A stretch of DNA of 64,000 nucleotides, from the NCBI RefSeq assembly GCF_900142205.1, contig NZ_FRAA01000005.1:62001-126000 (forward strand), written 5' to 3'. This DNA is from Reichenbachiella agariperforans. GTDB lineage: Bacteria; Bacteroidota; Bacteroidia; Cytophagales; Cyclobacteriaceae. Positions 9,501 through 19,011 of this stretch are shown here, piece after piece. Below the pieces are notes generated by a model. That model ran no database searches and was not told where the DNA came from. It was given only the letters and a program-made list of their open reading frames with translations. The first letter of the stretch is position 1, and each line of letters opens with the position of its first letter. The position numbers and the translations under genes were made by a program.

Positions 9501-10112
9501 TTAATGCACTTCGAATGTGGCACAGAAATAATGAAACAGCGGCACTTTATTCAACCCCAATTTGTCCCCGATCGCCAATAGACGTTCGTGATCCGTCTTA
9601 GTCATACTGCGCGGACTAATAATATCTTCGTCGCTATCTAGGAAAAATGAAGCCAAAAACCGGATGAAAATATAGGGAGTAGCGAGTACTGCTTTTCGAT
9701 AATCATCGAGCGTTACTTTCACCTGTGGATCGTAAGGTTGCTCTAGACTAGCAATATCGAATGATTGCTCCATGGCGATTCGAATCACCGCTAAGAATTT
9801 CATCTCCCAGATATCGTACTTAGACAGCAAAAATTTCATTCCGAAAACCACAGGGTCTTTCCCCCAGAAATAGCCTCCTTTGGATAGTTTTCGAGCCTTT
9901 TTGTTCAGTGCCATTTCTTCAAAGAAACTCACCTGGCCATCTGCCAGTGCTACTCCAACAGTAGGTGCCATCATGATGAGGGAGAAAAAGTCTTGATCGG
10001 AAATTTCTAAATATGGAGCTTCTGCTTTGACAAATTCCTTTTTGAGTGCTGCAGTAGCCTCAATCACATCGTCTAGTGCAATGAGGCTTTCAATCTCAAA
10101 TTCTGTAAACAT
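9501..10112 (-). CDS. Conserved hypothetical protein, 203 residues
   Basis: No signal peptide and no domain that I recognise. The protein looks soluble and mainly helical, with hydrophobic stretches (FFSLIMMAPTVGVALADG, YIFIRFLASFFLD) too interrupted for confident membrane segments. The ALADGQVSFFEEMAL segment resembles acidic helix-loop regions of TerB-like proteins, but this is only a visual similarity. It stands alone, with about 90 bases on either side. Confidence 0.55.
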   Translation of the reverse strand: MFTEFEIESLIALDDVIEATAALKKEFVKAEAPYLEISDQDFFSLIMMAPTVGVALADGQVSFFEEMALNKKARKLSKGGYFWGKDPVVFGMKFLLSKYDIWEMKFLAVIRIAMEQSFDIASLEQPYDPQVKVTLDDYRKAVLATPYIFIRFLASFFLDSDEDIISPRSMTKTDHERLLAIGDKLGLNKVPLFHYFCATFEVH

Positions 10113-10209
10113 GGTTTAGATATGGTTTAGTCAGTCGATAGGCGTTCAATATATACATATCGGTTTACAAATCAGAGCAGAAACTCCATATTATCAACAA
10201 GATAACCTC

Positions 10210-10689
10210 CTATCCTTCTTGCTCCTCTGTGGCTGGTTGCTGCAAGGTTGCGACGATTTCATCATAACTTTCTTTCAGTGCAGGGTCTGCTTTGAGTGCT
10301 TTTTTGACTTTGTTGTAGTTGCCAGCACCTAGATCATCTTTGATCGCTGCAGTATAGTTGGTCTTAAAATTTGCCTTCAATACTTCGATATTGCTCTGAA
10401 TGGAATCATAGGCAGCCAGTTGCTCTGGGGAAATCTCTGCTGCTGCAAGCTTAGCACTGTCTCCATTGGCCTGTTTGATAGCATTGAATGTACGTCCCAT
10501 GTCCATCAATGGATCATTCTTCACCATGTCATTGGTTTTGGCCTGCAAATCTGCTTTCATGGAATCTATTGATAACATGACCTTGGCATATTGGGTAAGT
10601 TCTTCTGTTGTTATTTCTTCTTCTTGCGCTTGTGCTACAAATACCGCCATGCTCAAAAGCACTGCGGATAGTACTGTTCTAATCTTCAT
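10210..10689 (-). CDS. Small secreted helical protein, DUF4168-like
   Basis: A 159-residue protein with a signal peptide (MKIRTVLSAVLLSMAVFVAQAQ). The mature part is short, charged and helical. It has the arrangement seen in DUF4168 proteins: an early TTEELTQYAKVMLSIDSM helix and a later LAAYDSIQSNIEVLKANF helix. The family call is from memory of the pattern and not certain. The protein should be periplasmic; its function is unknown. Confidence 0.55.
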   Translation of the reverse strand: MKIRTVLSAVLLSMAVFVAQAQEEEITTEELTQYAKVMLSIDSMKADLQAKTNDMVKNDPLMDMGRTFNAIKQANGDSAKLAAAEISPEQLAAYDSIQSNIEVLKANFKTNYTAAIKDDLGAGNYNKVKKALKADPALKESYDEIVATLQQPATEEQEG

Positions 10690-10782
10690 AAAATGTTTAG
10701 TGTTTATTAATTACCAACCACGAATTAACCACCTTCATGTTGAAATTTCAAATGAACCCCTCCTTCATTCGAGTATTGCACC

Positions 10783-10790
10783 TAGATTTG
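10783..10790 (+). promoter_or_regulatory. Possible Bacteroidota -7 promoter element before the ArsC-like gene
   Basis: TAGATTTG matches the Bacteroidota -7 consensus TAnnTTTG, 26 bases before the ATG. I could not find a convincing -33 TTTG at the right distance, so support is partial. Confidence 0.35.
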
Positions 10791-10815
10791 TATGATTCTT
10801 AACAAATAATAACGA

Positions 10816-11166
10816 ATGAAAAAGATATACTATCTCTCTACCTGTAGCACTTGCAGCCGTATCATCAAAGAACTGGGTCTCACGCCAGACAACATCACGA
10901 TGCAAGACATCAAAACAGAAGCAATGACCGCTGAGCAAGTGGAGCAAATGAAAGATATGGCTGGCAGTTACGAAGCGTTGTTTAGCCGCAGATCGATGAA
11001 ATACAAGGCATGGAATCTTGGAGACAAAACCCTAACAGAAGAGGACTACAAAAACTACATTCTCGAAGAATACACCTTCCTCAAGCGTCCTGTGATTATA
11101 CTCGATGATCAAATATTCGTTGGGAATAGCAAGAAAGTCGTAGAAGCTGCAAAAGCTGCGCTATAG
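10816..11166 (+). CDS. ArsC/Spx-family thioredoxin-fold protein
   Basis: A 116-residue protein of the arsenate-reductase-like family. The N-terminal strand leads into a CxxC site (STCSTCSRI, C10 and C13). The segment FSRRSMKYKAWNL occupies the place of the ArsC helix region, and KRPVIILDDQIFVGNS is the conserved cis-Pro strand. The family includes arsenate reductases, Spx regulators and YffB-like proteins of unknown role. No arsenic genes are nearby, so a general redox role is as likely as arsenate reduction. It is a lone plus-strand gene among minus-strand genes. Confidence 0.75.
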   Translation: MKKIYYLSTCSTCSRIIKELGLTPDNITMQDIKTEAMTAEQVEQMKDMAGSYEALFSRRSMKYKAWNLGDKTLTEEDYKNYILEEYTFLKRPVIILDDQIFVGNSKKVVEAAKAAL

Positions 11167-11174
11167 TATCTCAG

Positions 11175-13529
11175 TTAGAACTTAGCAATCAAACGCAGAT
11201 TGAGAAACCGTGCGGACAGTGCATTGGGCACAGCGAAATTGTTATTGTTTACATCCTTGACCCATGTGTAAGTCAGGGCATTGTCCGTACCGAGTAGATT
11301 CAATACCTCCGCGCCTATCCATAATGATCGTGGCAACCAAATCTGTTGGGCCTGAAAGGTGAAGCTTTTAGAAAACCCGACATCTACACGTGTATAGTGG
11401 TCGCCGGAGTAGACACTCCGATTGTCATCATCGCCTGGAGGACCAAAAGGCAATCCGCTACCAAACTGCATATTGAGACTAACTTTGACACTCGGGTCGT
11501 TAGGGATATGATCCTGAAAGAATATACCGAGGTTGAGGCGCTGATCGGTGGGTCTGCGGACATATCCGTTGCCTGTATGAAGATTTTCTTCGGTTTTCAA
11601 TATCCCCAGACTGAACCATGACTCTGTTCCTTCTATAAACTCCCCATTGATTCGAAAATCAAAACCATAGGCATAAGCCGTAGCTTGATTGCTCGCGAAG
11701 TAGCGGATTTTGACATTCTCCACATCGTAGGGATTTACATCCCAGAGATACTTGTAGTAGCCCTCAGAACTCAATACAAAAGATCTCCCCCAGATCATCA
11801 ACTGTCTATCCCATGCCAGCAGTGCATGAACGGACTGCTGTGCTTTGACATTAGGATTGATCGTCCCTGTGCGATCACGCAGCTCTCTATAGAATGGATG
11901 TTGGGCATAGTGCCCCGTAGACACTCGTATTGTATTTCTATCACTGAGACCAAAACGGTAGGCATATTGCAAGCGAGGGCTGAGGATGAACTGCTCACTA
12001 TAAGTCCAGTAGCTTGCACGTACCCCCATGTTGAGCTGATGTGTTGATCCAGGATTACCGATGACCAACTGCGCAAAACCTCCAACCTTGTCAGATGACA
12101 GCTCTGCCTCACTATCCAACACTTCGGTGACCGTGACATAATCTGCCGAATCGATCAGTTCGTACTCATCTAGTCTGTCCTCGATCATTTCATGATCCCA
12201 GTTCACCCCGAATTGCAACAGATGCTCTCCTATCTTTACTTCGTTCTTTTGCTCTACTGCGATGATCTGTGCATCAAGCCGATTGCGTCCATAGCTGTAA
12301 TTCGTCCCTACGCCGAGTACGTTTACACATTCGTTGAAGCGATTCGATCCGATATTGGTATTGACATCACAGAGCAAGTAGCCCGCTTCTATTTCATAGT
12401 TTTCTCGCTCAGAGGACAATACTCCCGATAGTGAAAGTGTAGACTGAAAACGATCTGAGAACTGATGACTAAGGATCAGTGCCGCCTGATTCGTATTATA
12501 GTCCAACAACTCACGCCCGTCGAATGCAATACTGAGGCGGTAGGACGCTTGCAGGTTTCCGAAATCCGTCTGCTGACGTTCGGGTATGGTTTCGTAGTTA
12601 TTGATGGCAGTGGAGATCAATAGGCTTAGTTTGGTTCTATCCCCGAATTTCTTGGTGATGAAAGACTGCACATCGGTGAACTTTGGCAAATATTGCCCCT
12701 GCGTCTCTAGCGTTCCTAGTAGGTACTTGGTGTTTTTGTGTCGGGCGCTGATCGTGTAGCTAAGATCCTTTTTGTTATTGATACCTCCCAGGTAGATACT
12801 GCCACCGAGTAAGCTCAGGTTGATGGTCGCTTCGTGTCGAGTGGGTTCCTTGTAGTAGACATTGAGCACAGAGGACAGCTTATCACCATAGGCAGCTTCC
12901 CAGGCACCGGCTGAAAAATCAACCTGATCTACCAAATCTATATTGATAAAACCGAGTCCTTCTTGACGACCTGCGCTGACGATCTGAGGACGGTAGATCT
13001 TGACGCCATTGACATAGATGAGGTTTTCGTCATAGTTACCACCACGGACAGAATAGGCCGAGGACAATTCGTTGTTGCTGCTCACTCCTGGTAGCGTACT
13101 GAGTACTTTGGAGAAGTCTCCAGTGGCTGAAGGAAGGTTGTAGACATCCTTGGCATTGACATGTATCATCGTGATGTCGTCTTTATAGATACGATCTGTT
13201 ACGCTGACATCCTGTAGCAATTCAGTTTTGTAAGTAAGTGGGACTTGGAGGGTCAAATCTTGTGATACGGAGAAGTTCTGAATGTACTTTTCGAACTGGA
13301 GATGAAAAACTGAAATGCTATGCTGCCCTTCTGGCAATTGAATACGCACCTCTCCTCTTCTATTGGTAGTACGGAGTATAGAATCGGGCATGATAATGAC
13401 CTGTGCATCTTCTACAGGCTGATTCAAACTATCGACTAGCTCCAACTTTAGCTCATAATTGGTTTGAGCAAATCCTGATAGGCACAGGGCAAAGAGAAGT
13501 ATAAAAGTGGTGATGAAAATTCTTGACAT
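11175..13529 (-). CDS. TonB-dependent outer-membrane receptor with carboxypeptidase-like N-terminal domain
   Basis: A 784-residue receptor for TonB-energised uptake through the outer membrane. A signal peptide (ILLFALCLSGFAQ) is followed by a CarboxypepD-regulatory-like beta-sandwich (about 25-95), the plug domain (about 110-225) and the beta-barrel, ending in the aromatic strand LNLRLIAKF. The plug includes LPSATGDFSKVLSTLPGV and SVRGGNYDENLIYVNG. It is not of the SusC type: it is shorter and there is no SusD partner next to it. The substrate cannot be told. The subtilase gene lies 42 bases upstream on the same strand. Confidence 0.88.
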   Translation of the reverse strand: MSRIFITTFILLFALCLSGFAQTNYELKLELVDSLNQPVEDAQVIIMPDSILRTTNRRGEVRIQLPEGQHSISVFHLQFEKYIQNFSVSQDLTLQVPLTYKTELLQDVSVTDRIYKDDITMIHVNAKDVYNLPSATGDFSKVLSTLPGVSSNNELSSAYSVRGGNYDENLIYVNGVKIYRPQIVSAGRQEGLGFINIDLVDQVDFSAGAWEAAYGDKLSSVLNVYYKEPTRHEATINLSLLGGSIYLGGINNKKDLSYTISARHKNTKYLLGTLETQGQYLPKFTDVQSFITKKFGDRTKLSLLISTAINNYETIPERQQTDFGNLQASYRLSIAFDGRELLDYNTNQAALILSHQFSDRFQSTLSLSGVLSSERENYEIEAGYLLCDVNTNIGSNRFNECVNVLGVGTNYSYGRNRLDAQIIAVEQKNEVKIGEHLLQFGVNWDHEMIEDRLDEYELIDSADYVTVTEVLDSEAELSSDKVGGFAQLVIGNPGSTHQLNMGVRASYWTYSEQFILSPRLQYAYRFGLSDRNTIRVSTGHYAQHPFYRELRDRTGTINPNVKAQQSVHALLAWDRQLMIWGRSFVLSSEGYYKYLWDVNPYDVENVKIRYFASNQATAYAYGFDFRINGEFIEGTESWFSLGILKTEENLHTGNGYVRRPTDQRLNLGIFFQDHIPNDPSVKVSLNMQFGSGLPFGPPGDDDNRSVYSGDHYTRVDVGFSKSFTFQAQQIWLPRSLWIGAEVLNLLGTDNALTYTWVKDVNNNNFAVPNALSARFLNLRLIAKF

Positions 13530-13571
13530 AGTACTGGTCGATCAGCCTTGCAATATATGATGATTAGCAGA

Positions 13572-15224
13572 TCAGTACCTAAGCAATTTTACATTTTTAG
13601 TCTCTGATCCAGACTGCAAATGAAGGATATATATGCCGCTGGAGTTTCCAGTCACCGGGAGAGTAAGTACCTCTCCTTTTCTTACTTTCTGCGGGCTTTG
13701 TTTGGCAACTATTTTACCATCAGGTGCATAGAGTGTCACATTCAGCTCCTTACGCGCATATTCACGCTCTACTTGGATAGAAATATAATTACCTGTAAAA
13801 GGATTCGGAAAGACCGTAAAGCTATCCTCAAACACACTAGACACTGACAAAACTGAATCTCCAATCACACGCAGGTAATTGGGCAAACCATGACCTAACT
13901 CGTTGTCTGGGTTAGCATGCTGACTACCGATAGACGCTATGAGTTCCTTAATTTCCAAATTGTTCAATTCAGGAAACTGCTGCCACAGTCCCGCTGCAAA
14001 ACCAGCGATCAATGGAGCCGAAAAACTCGTCCCGTTATTGGTACCGATAGAGTTGTCATCATGAAAAACTGCTACTCCTTGACCTAATGCTACGACATCT
14101 GGTTTGATTCTACCATCGGCGGCTGGTCCTATGGAGCTAAAGCTCAACCTAACTCCACTGCTGTTAACCGCACCCACTGCCAAGACATCTGCTACATCTG
14201 CTGGTGGCGTGACATACTGCCATGTTTTATTGCCTTCATTGCCCGCACTACTCACTACGAGGATGCCTTTGTCTGATGCCAATGCTGCCGCACGAGAGAT
14301 CAATGCCGTTTCGCCATCCATATCCTCCTGCACATAGTTCATATCCGAATCCTCGAATATGTTATACCCCAAAGAGGAAGAGATAATGTCTACACCAGCA
14401 CTATCCGCACGCTCTGCCGCAAAAAGCCAATTGTACTCTTCTATACGATACTCAAAGCGACCACCGTCACTCACATCCTCGGTGACATAAAGACTGATAT
14501 CAGCATTGTACCCTGTCCCTAGGAGCACTTCTTTGTAGTCCGATACGATACAACTCAGGGCATTGGTACCGTGATCATCTATCGAAAATACATCTTGGCT
14601 ATTGGTCGTGAAGTTCAAACGATCTATAAGCCTGTCATCCTCGAACAACTGTCCAAAGACAGCAGACTCGTTCACTTTTGAAAACCCTCCATCCAAAACC
14701 GCTATATGTACTCCCTTGCCCGTATATCCCTCTGAATGCATCGTCTGTGCAGCGAGCATCGTCAGTTGGTTATTACTATTAGAGGAAACAATAGAAGGCA
14801 CCAAAGCGGTGTAGCTTAACTCGACTTCTTGCAGGTCTGCATTGAGCTTCGTGCCTGGTGCTACGTACTCATAAGCCGTGATATAACTCGTCTCCATTAA
14901 TTCGATCAACTGAGATTCCTCTGCTTCGACGAGGACGGCGTTGAACCATCGAGAAGTGAAATAGGGCTTGACATTGTATTTGATCAGAGAGTCAATATAG
15001 TTCTGATTGACAGGAAAGTCCTCTGAAGTAATAGGCGTTTGGCGTTTGGCTCGCCGGTCTATGGCGCGTTGAGAAAGAAATGCTGTAGGCAGATCGATAG
15101 AAAAAGCGGAGTTGGCTTTGTCTGAGAAGAAAACAACGTAACGGTTCTCTTCTGCCCAAGAGACAGTGCTAAATATAGTAAGTATGTAAAGTAATAATAT
15201 GCGCTTAATCTTGCTTCTTGCCAT
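13572..15224 (-). CDS. Subtilisin-family (S8) serine protease with T9SS C-terminal sorting domain
   Basis: A 550-residue secreted protease. After a signal peptide (LLLYILTIFSTVSWAEE) comes a propeptide-like region. The catalytic triad is D178 (AVLDGGF), H218 (DDHGTNAL) and S400 (GTSFSAP), with the oxyanion Asn in SSAGNEG (N329). The last 75 residues or so match the type IX sorting domain: FPNPFTGNYI, then a beta-rich stretch ending SGIYILHLQSG and KLLRY. The protein should therefore cross the outer membrane by the T9SS and stay attached or be released. It overlaps the upstream lipoprotein gene by 20 bases, indicating one transcript with mnmA and that gene. Confidence 0.93.
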   Translation of the reverse strand: MARSKIKRILLLYILTIFSTVSWAEENRYVVFFSDKANSAFSIDLPTAFLSQRAIDRRAKRQTPITSEDFPVNQNYIDSLIKYNVKPYFTSRWFNAVLVEAEESQLIELMETSYITAYEYVAPGTKLNADLQEVELSYTALVPSIVSSNSNNQLTMLAAQTMHSEGYTGKGVHIAVLDGGFSKVNESAVFGQLFEDDRLIDRLNFTTNSQDVFSIDDHGTNALSCIVSDYKEVLLGTGYNADISLYVTEDVSDGGRFEYRIEEYNWLFAAERADSAGVDIISSSLGYNIFEDSDMNYVQEDMDGETALISRAAALASDKGILVVSSAGNEGNKTWQYVTPPADVADVLAVGAVNSSGVRLSFSSIGPAADGRIKPDVVALGQGVAVFHDDNSIGTNNGTSFSAPLIAGFAAGLWQQFPELNNLEIKELIASIGSQHANPDNELGHGLPNYLRVIGDSVLSVSSVFEDSFTVFPNPFTGNYISIQVEREYARKELNVTLYAPDGKIVAKQSPQKVRKGEVLTLPVTGNSSGIYILHLQSGSETKNVKLLRY

Positions 15225-15900
15225 ATGTTATCAACGTCTGCTCTAACTGCCTGCCTGCTACTATTTTGTCTGTGTTGACGATACCATCTTCCTGATCATA
15301 CGCCCACTTGGCGTGATATTTAATGATCAATCCCACCTCAGGTGCATAATACTCTAATCTATCGTCTCTTCCTATCAATGGATCTATTCCTTGATTACTT
15401 TGTATCACTTGTACCACATTCGTGAAAGCCTGCTCAGCCAGTACCGTGTCGATTTGGCTTTCTCCATATTGATAGAACTCTGACTGTCGGTTATTGTAGC
15501 TATTTCCATCCCATGATAGGTTTTCCTCGATAGGAAATACCAATTTGACAAAGGAGACATTGTTTTCTACAGCGACTACTCGCGTGGTATTGATAGATGT
15601 TGTCCAGACTGAATCCAGTTTCCACACTGCGGTCTCATCGGCACGTTTGGAGCGATGCAGCTGATACCTCACTTCGGTATCCGAGATGATTGTCGAGTCT
15701 ACCACTTCCTCTTTCAATTGGTAGTTCTCCTCTTCTGGACCGATCAGATAATAATTGGTATCATGTACATCATAGATGCGGTACGCTCCCACCTCCATGG
15801 GAAAGTACTGCACACCTAATCTACTAAAATCTGTCTCTAGCTCGGATGTACACCCAAAGCAAGCCACTAGCGATATCAGTAGCAGCTTATAGTACTGCAT
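15205..15900 (-). CDS. Hypothetical lipoprotein between mnmA and the subtilase
   Basis: A 231-residue predicted SPII lipoprotein: MQYYKLLLISLVACFGCTSE places Cys in a lipobox (CFGC). The mature part is beta-rich, with repeated Tyr/Asp-containing strands (FPMEVGAYRIYDVHDTNYY, LEYYAPEVGLIIKYHAKWAY). The ending EVGLI-KY is common in a class of Bacteroidota lipoproteins without known function. A longer in-frame start at 15993 would add 31 residues lying inside mnmA and destroy the signal peptide, so the ATG at 15900 is used. It overlaps mnmA by 14 bases and the protease gene by 20. Confidence 0.7.
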   Translation of the reverse strand: MQYYKLLLISLVACFGCTSELETDFSRLGVQYFPMEVGAYRIYDVHDTNYYLIGPEEENYQLKEEVVDSTIISDTEVRYQLHRSKRADETAVWKLDSVWTTSINTTRVVAVENNVSFVKLVFPIEENLSWDGNSYNNRQSEFYQYGESQIDTVLAEQAFTNVVQVIQSNQGIDPLIGRDDRLEYYAPEVGLIIKYHAKWAYDQEDGIVNTDKIVAGRQLEQTLITYGKKQD

Positions 15901-17005
15901 GCTGCGCTTGTCTGAAACTTGATTTGATCCAACCACCCCCGATGACATCATTGCCTTCGTAGAACACTGCGGCCTGACCTGGCGCGATGGCACTCACTCC
16001 CTTGCCAAAGTAGACCTTCATAGTATTGTCTACATGCTCTATAACGGCAGGCGTACCGAGATCATTGTAACGTACCTTGGTCACGGTATCCATGCGTTCG
16101 CTCAGTCCGTCATACTTGCCCATGATCAGTTGGTCAACATACATGCCGTCACGTGACAGTTCATCGAAAGTACCGAGTACGACTCTGTTTTTTTCTTTCT
16201 GTATTTCAACGACATAGACAGGAAATCCCAAAGCGATCCCTAAACCCTTTCGCTGTCCTACTGTGTAGAATGGATAGCCCTCATGCGTACCCACGACGGT
16301 CCCGTCCTCTAGTACAAACTCACCACCTGCGACCTTTTCTTCTAGACCATCTACTCTCCTTTTGAGGAACCCTCGGTAGTCATTGTCTGGCACGAAACAG
16401 ATCTCGTAGGATTCGGACTTGTTGACCAAATCCGTAAAACCTCTTTCGATTGCCATCTCACGAATCTGTGTTTTCTTCAGATGTCCTAGTGGCAGTATGG
16501 TACGAGAGAGACTCTGCTGGGACACGCCCCACAGTGCATAGGATTGATCCTTCATCTCATCTGCTCCTTTGGAGATCACGTATCGGCCGTCTTCCTCACG
16601 TACATTGGCATAGTGCCCCGTCGCGATAAAGTCACAGCCGAGCTTGTCCGCTCTACGCAGCAGCGCATCCCACTTGATGTGCGTATTGCACAGCACGCAC
16701 GGGTTCGGCGTACGGCCTTTGAGGTACTCGTCGGTGAAGTGATTGATCACATAGTCGCCGAACTCCTCTCTGATGTCTAATATATAATGGGGAAAACCAA
16801 GATCAACGGCGATGTTTCTCGCGTCGTTGATGGAGTCGAGGCTGCAACAGCCTGTCTCCTTTTTGCTACTACCCGAGGAGTTGTAATCCCAGGTTTTCAT
16901 GGTCATTCCGATGACTTCATAGCCTTGCTCATGAAGCATCACTGCTGCGACGGAGCTGTCTATACCGCCACTCATCGCTACTAATACTCTTCCTTTTTTA
17001 CTCAT
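15887..17005 (-). CDS. mnmA: tRNA-specific 2-thiouridylase MnmA
   Basis: Puts the sulphur on U34 of Lys, Glu and Gln tRNAs, using ATP to adenylate the uridine and a cysteine persulfide as sulphur donor. The PP-loop SGGIDSS is at 12-18. The catalytic cysteines are C103 (NPCVLCN) and C203 (YEICFVPDND). The GQRKGLG segment and the C-terminal beta-barrel (GQAAVFYEGNDVIGGGWI) are also present. The length of 372 residues is normal. It is the first gene of a run that continues into the lipoprotein and subtilase genes. Confidence 0.95.
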   Translation of the reverse strand: MSKKGRVLVAMSGGIDSSVAAVMLHEQGYEVIGMTMKTWDYNSSGSSKKETGCCSLDSINDARNIAVDLGFPHYILDIREEFGDYVINHFTDEYLKGRTPNPCVLCNTHIKWDALLRRADKLGCDFIATGHYANVREEDGRYVISKGADEMKDQSYALWGVSQQSLSRTILPLGHLKKTQIREMAIERGFTDLVNKSESYEICFVPDNDYRGFLKRRVDGLEEKVAGGEFVLEDGTVVGTHEGYPFYTVGQRKGLGIALGFPVYVVEIQKEKNRVVLGTFDELSRDGMYVDQLIMGKYDGLSERMDTVTKVRYNDLGTPAVIEHVDNTMKVYFGKGVSAIAPGQAAVFYEGNDVIGGGWIKSSFRQAQHAVL

Positions 17006-17410
17006 CTAATGTTTAATTGCCAGGTTCACAGTCTGGTGTTCACACTTATTTAAGCTACAAAATTAACGCAAAGAGTTGATTTGATTGTTGGATTGGGGCG
17101 ATAAAGTGAGGGATTGGTCTCTTCTTATCGATTTAAAATAGATAGTCGTCCATCCAAAACGTACGACTATCTATTTTGGGAAGATAACAGGGGATTATAT
17201 GTATGTCAAAGGTTGGTTAAGACACTATATTGCTTAAATACTCAACTTGACAGACTTCACTGAACAGACTCATAAGTCAACAGACATAAGATTATAATGC
17301 AACCTCTATTGTACTGTCAGACATATCTAAAATATATGGGTTCGGTTTTAGACTTCAAGAAAACCGTACCCACATACTTTATAAAAGCCAGACTGGCTCT
17401 ACTTGAGCGT
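17006..17410. other. Gene-free stretch with two hairpins
   Basis: No coding region is supported. A TAATTTTG element on the minus strand (17058-17065) could be the -7 box of mnmA. A perfect 15-bp inverted repeat lies at 17135-17149 and 17163-17177 (arm AAAATAGATAGTCGT), and a terminator-like hairpin is at 17337-17372. Confidence 0.5.
17337..17372 (-). terminator. Probable terminator after the universal stress protein gene
   Basis: TGGGT-CGGTTTT pairs with AAAACCG-ACCCA (one mismatch, 10-nt loop). On the minus strand the stem is followed by the AT-rich tract ATATATTTTAG. It begins 39 bases after the usp stop codon. Confidence 0.5.
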
Positions 17411-18322
17411 TTAATCAACAGGCATTTCTATTTTGGTATAGGAGGACACCTCCATGATAGGCTCAACGCTATCCAAATCAATTCTCTTTTCATCGCTATC
17501 CATTTTGAAAGACCAAACGGGTACTTTCACATGGTTGACAGTATCTTCAGTGAGGCTACCTAGCAGCCAATGTGCGATTCCTTTTCTCGCATGAGTAGCC
17601 ATTGCGATCATGTCTATGTTTTCTTCTTCTACGTATCTCAAAATACCCACGGATGGAGACACAGACCGAACAATATGAAAAGTGAAGGCTTTAATCCCCA
17701 AAGATTGAATCAGCTTGGATGTCTCACGAGAGATTTCTTCTTCATTTTCTATATTATGAACAGTTCGAACCCATACAAAATCCAATTGGACGTTAAATAG
17801 AGCCTCCATACTTGCTACTTCTTGTAGAAAACTCATTCGGATATCATCTATGTCAATCGGAATCATCACACGTTTAATTTCGTCTAGCACCGTTTTTCCA
17901 CTGATTGAGATGACCGGACATGCCGCCTTCCTAACCACCTTTTCTGTGTTTGACCCTTCCAAGAATTCATCTATACCAGAACTTCCGCTCGTTCCCATGA
18001 TCACCAAATCGTAAGCTTCATGAGTGATCTTTTCGTTAAGTATGGTGATGAGCGTTTCATCAGAAATATACTCATCAATAGATACGCCTGATACATTGTA
18101 TCTTGCGATCAGTTGATTCATTTGCTCCTTGGACGATTCCTCTACCTTCTTGAGTAATGTACTGGTCACTATAGTTGCGTCATGAATTTCTGGATAAAAA
18201 TCATAGTGAAGGCTGGTTACCAAAGTAATGGTCGCTTCATATTTTTGAGCCACTTCAATCGCGAACGCCAACGCATCTTCACTCAATTTTGAGAAATCAG
18301 TAGGGACTAGAATCTTCTTCAT
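17411..18322 (-). CDS. Universal stress protein, two tandem Usp domains
   Basis: A 303-residue cytoplasmic protein of two UspA domains (about 1-145 and 155-290). The first begins KKILVPTDFSKLSEDAL and contains VIMGTSGSSGI, like the nucleotide-binding loop of ATP-binding Usps. The second ends AMATHARKGIAHWLLGS followed by VPVWSF, a good match to the G-2x-G-9x-G(S/T) pattern. Tandem Usps are common in Bacteroidota and are induced under stress. It is a single-gene unit with its own upstream gap. Confidence 0.88.
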   Translation of the reverse strand: MKKILVPTDFSKLSEDALAFAIEVAQKYEATITLVTSLHYDFYPEIHDATIVTSTLLKKVEESSKEQMNQLIARYNVSGVSIDEYISDETLITILNEKITHEAYDLVIMGTSGSSGIDEFLEGSNTEKVVRKAACPVISISGKTVLDEIKRVMIPIDIDDIRMSFLQEVASMEALFNVQLDFVWVRTVHNIENEEEISRETSKLIQSLGIKAFTFHIVRSVSPSVGILRYVEEENIDMIAMATHARKGIAHWLLGSLTEDTVNHVKVPVWSFKMDSDEKRIDLDSVEPIMEVSSYTKIEMPVD

Positions 18323-18456
18323 GGTAAATCTATTATAGGGTTAAATTTTTGTTCAATAATATGTGTAATTATACGTTTCATCCTACCTCCTAGTTCTCTA
18401 TTCAGTCGCTATTTTAATCATTTGTTTAAATGATTAAAAACATGTGATATGGGACC

Positions 18457-19011
18457 TCACAGACTCCCCACTACCCAACCGACCCCAAAGGCTGCTAAAC
18501 CAATGACAACCTTGTCGGCGGTGGATTTCCACCAGATGCGGCGAATCTGCTTCTTAAGGTGCTTGACGGTGCGCTCCATCTCTGCCAGTTGCTGGTTGAG
18601 CTGCTCATTGGTGGACTGCAGCTCGGCGTTAGTGGTTTGGAGCACGACGATGCTGCGGTCTAGCTCGGCGATGATCTGGTTCATGTTGAGCGCGATATCG
18701 TGCTGGTCACGCTCGATCTTGTGGACGAGCTGCGCCGTGAGTCTCTCGATCTCCCGTACCTTGTCTAGGATCTCTTGATTGGTCTGTGTCAGTTCTGCAT
18801 GGGCAGCTGAGACGGTCTGCAGTTCTTGCAACTTCTGGTTGAGCAAAGCAGCCCGCTGCATGCTGATCACCCAGGCACCGTCGGCCTGTACATGGACGGT
18901 CTGCCCCTGGTAGACTTGGAGGCTGTCGTCCGCTTGCGTGAAATCCACCACCTGCGCTGCGCTGACGGGCAGTGCTGCAAGGATCCATAGTATGAAATAC
19001 AGCGACTTCAT
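18457..19011 (-). CDS. Coiled-coil protein with signal peptide and C-terminal membrane segment
   Basis: 184 residues with no family that I recognise. A signal peptide (LYFILWILAALPVSAAQ) is followed by a short beta region (DSLQVYQGQTVHVQADGAW). A long coiled coil (about 50-155) is rich in Gln, Leu and Glu and repeats TNAELQSTNEQLNQQL. The C-terminal hydrophobic segment is KVVIGLAAFGVGWVVGSL, after basic residues KKQIRRIWWK. The coil would thus be held at its C-terminal end by a membrane. Its start overlaps the stop of the next gene upstream (ATGA). The base composition is clearly more GC-rich than its neighbours; the line 18901-18960 is about 63 percent GC. This suggests transfer. Confidence 0.6.
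   Translation of the reverse strand: MKSLYFILWILAALPVSAAQVVDFTQADDSLQVYQGQTVHVQADGAWVISMQRAALLNQKLQELQTVSAAHAELTQTNQEILDKVREIERLTAQLVHKIERDQHDIALNMNQIIAELDRSIVVLQTTNAELQSTNEQLNQQLAEMERTVKHLKKQIRRIWWKSTADKVVIGLAAFGVGWVVGSL

Noticed and set aside
15901-15993. Longer start for the lipoprotein between mnmA and the subtilase
   Set aside because: The extension lies within mnmA and would bury the lipoprotein signal.
18707-18988. Second minus-strand frame inside the GC-rich coiled-coil gene
   Set aside because: It is a shadow frame common in GC-rich DNA; the other frame has a signal peptide, a coil and a membrane segment.
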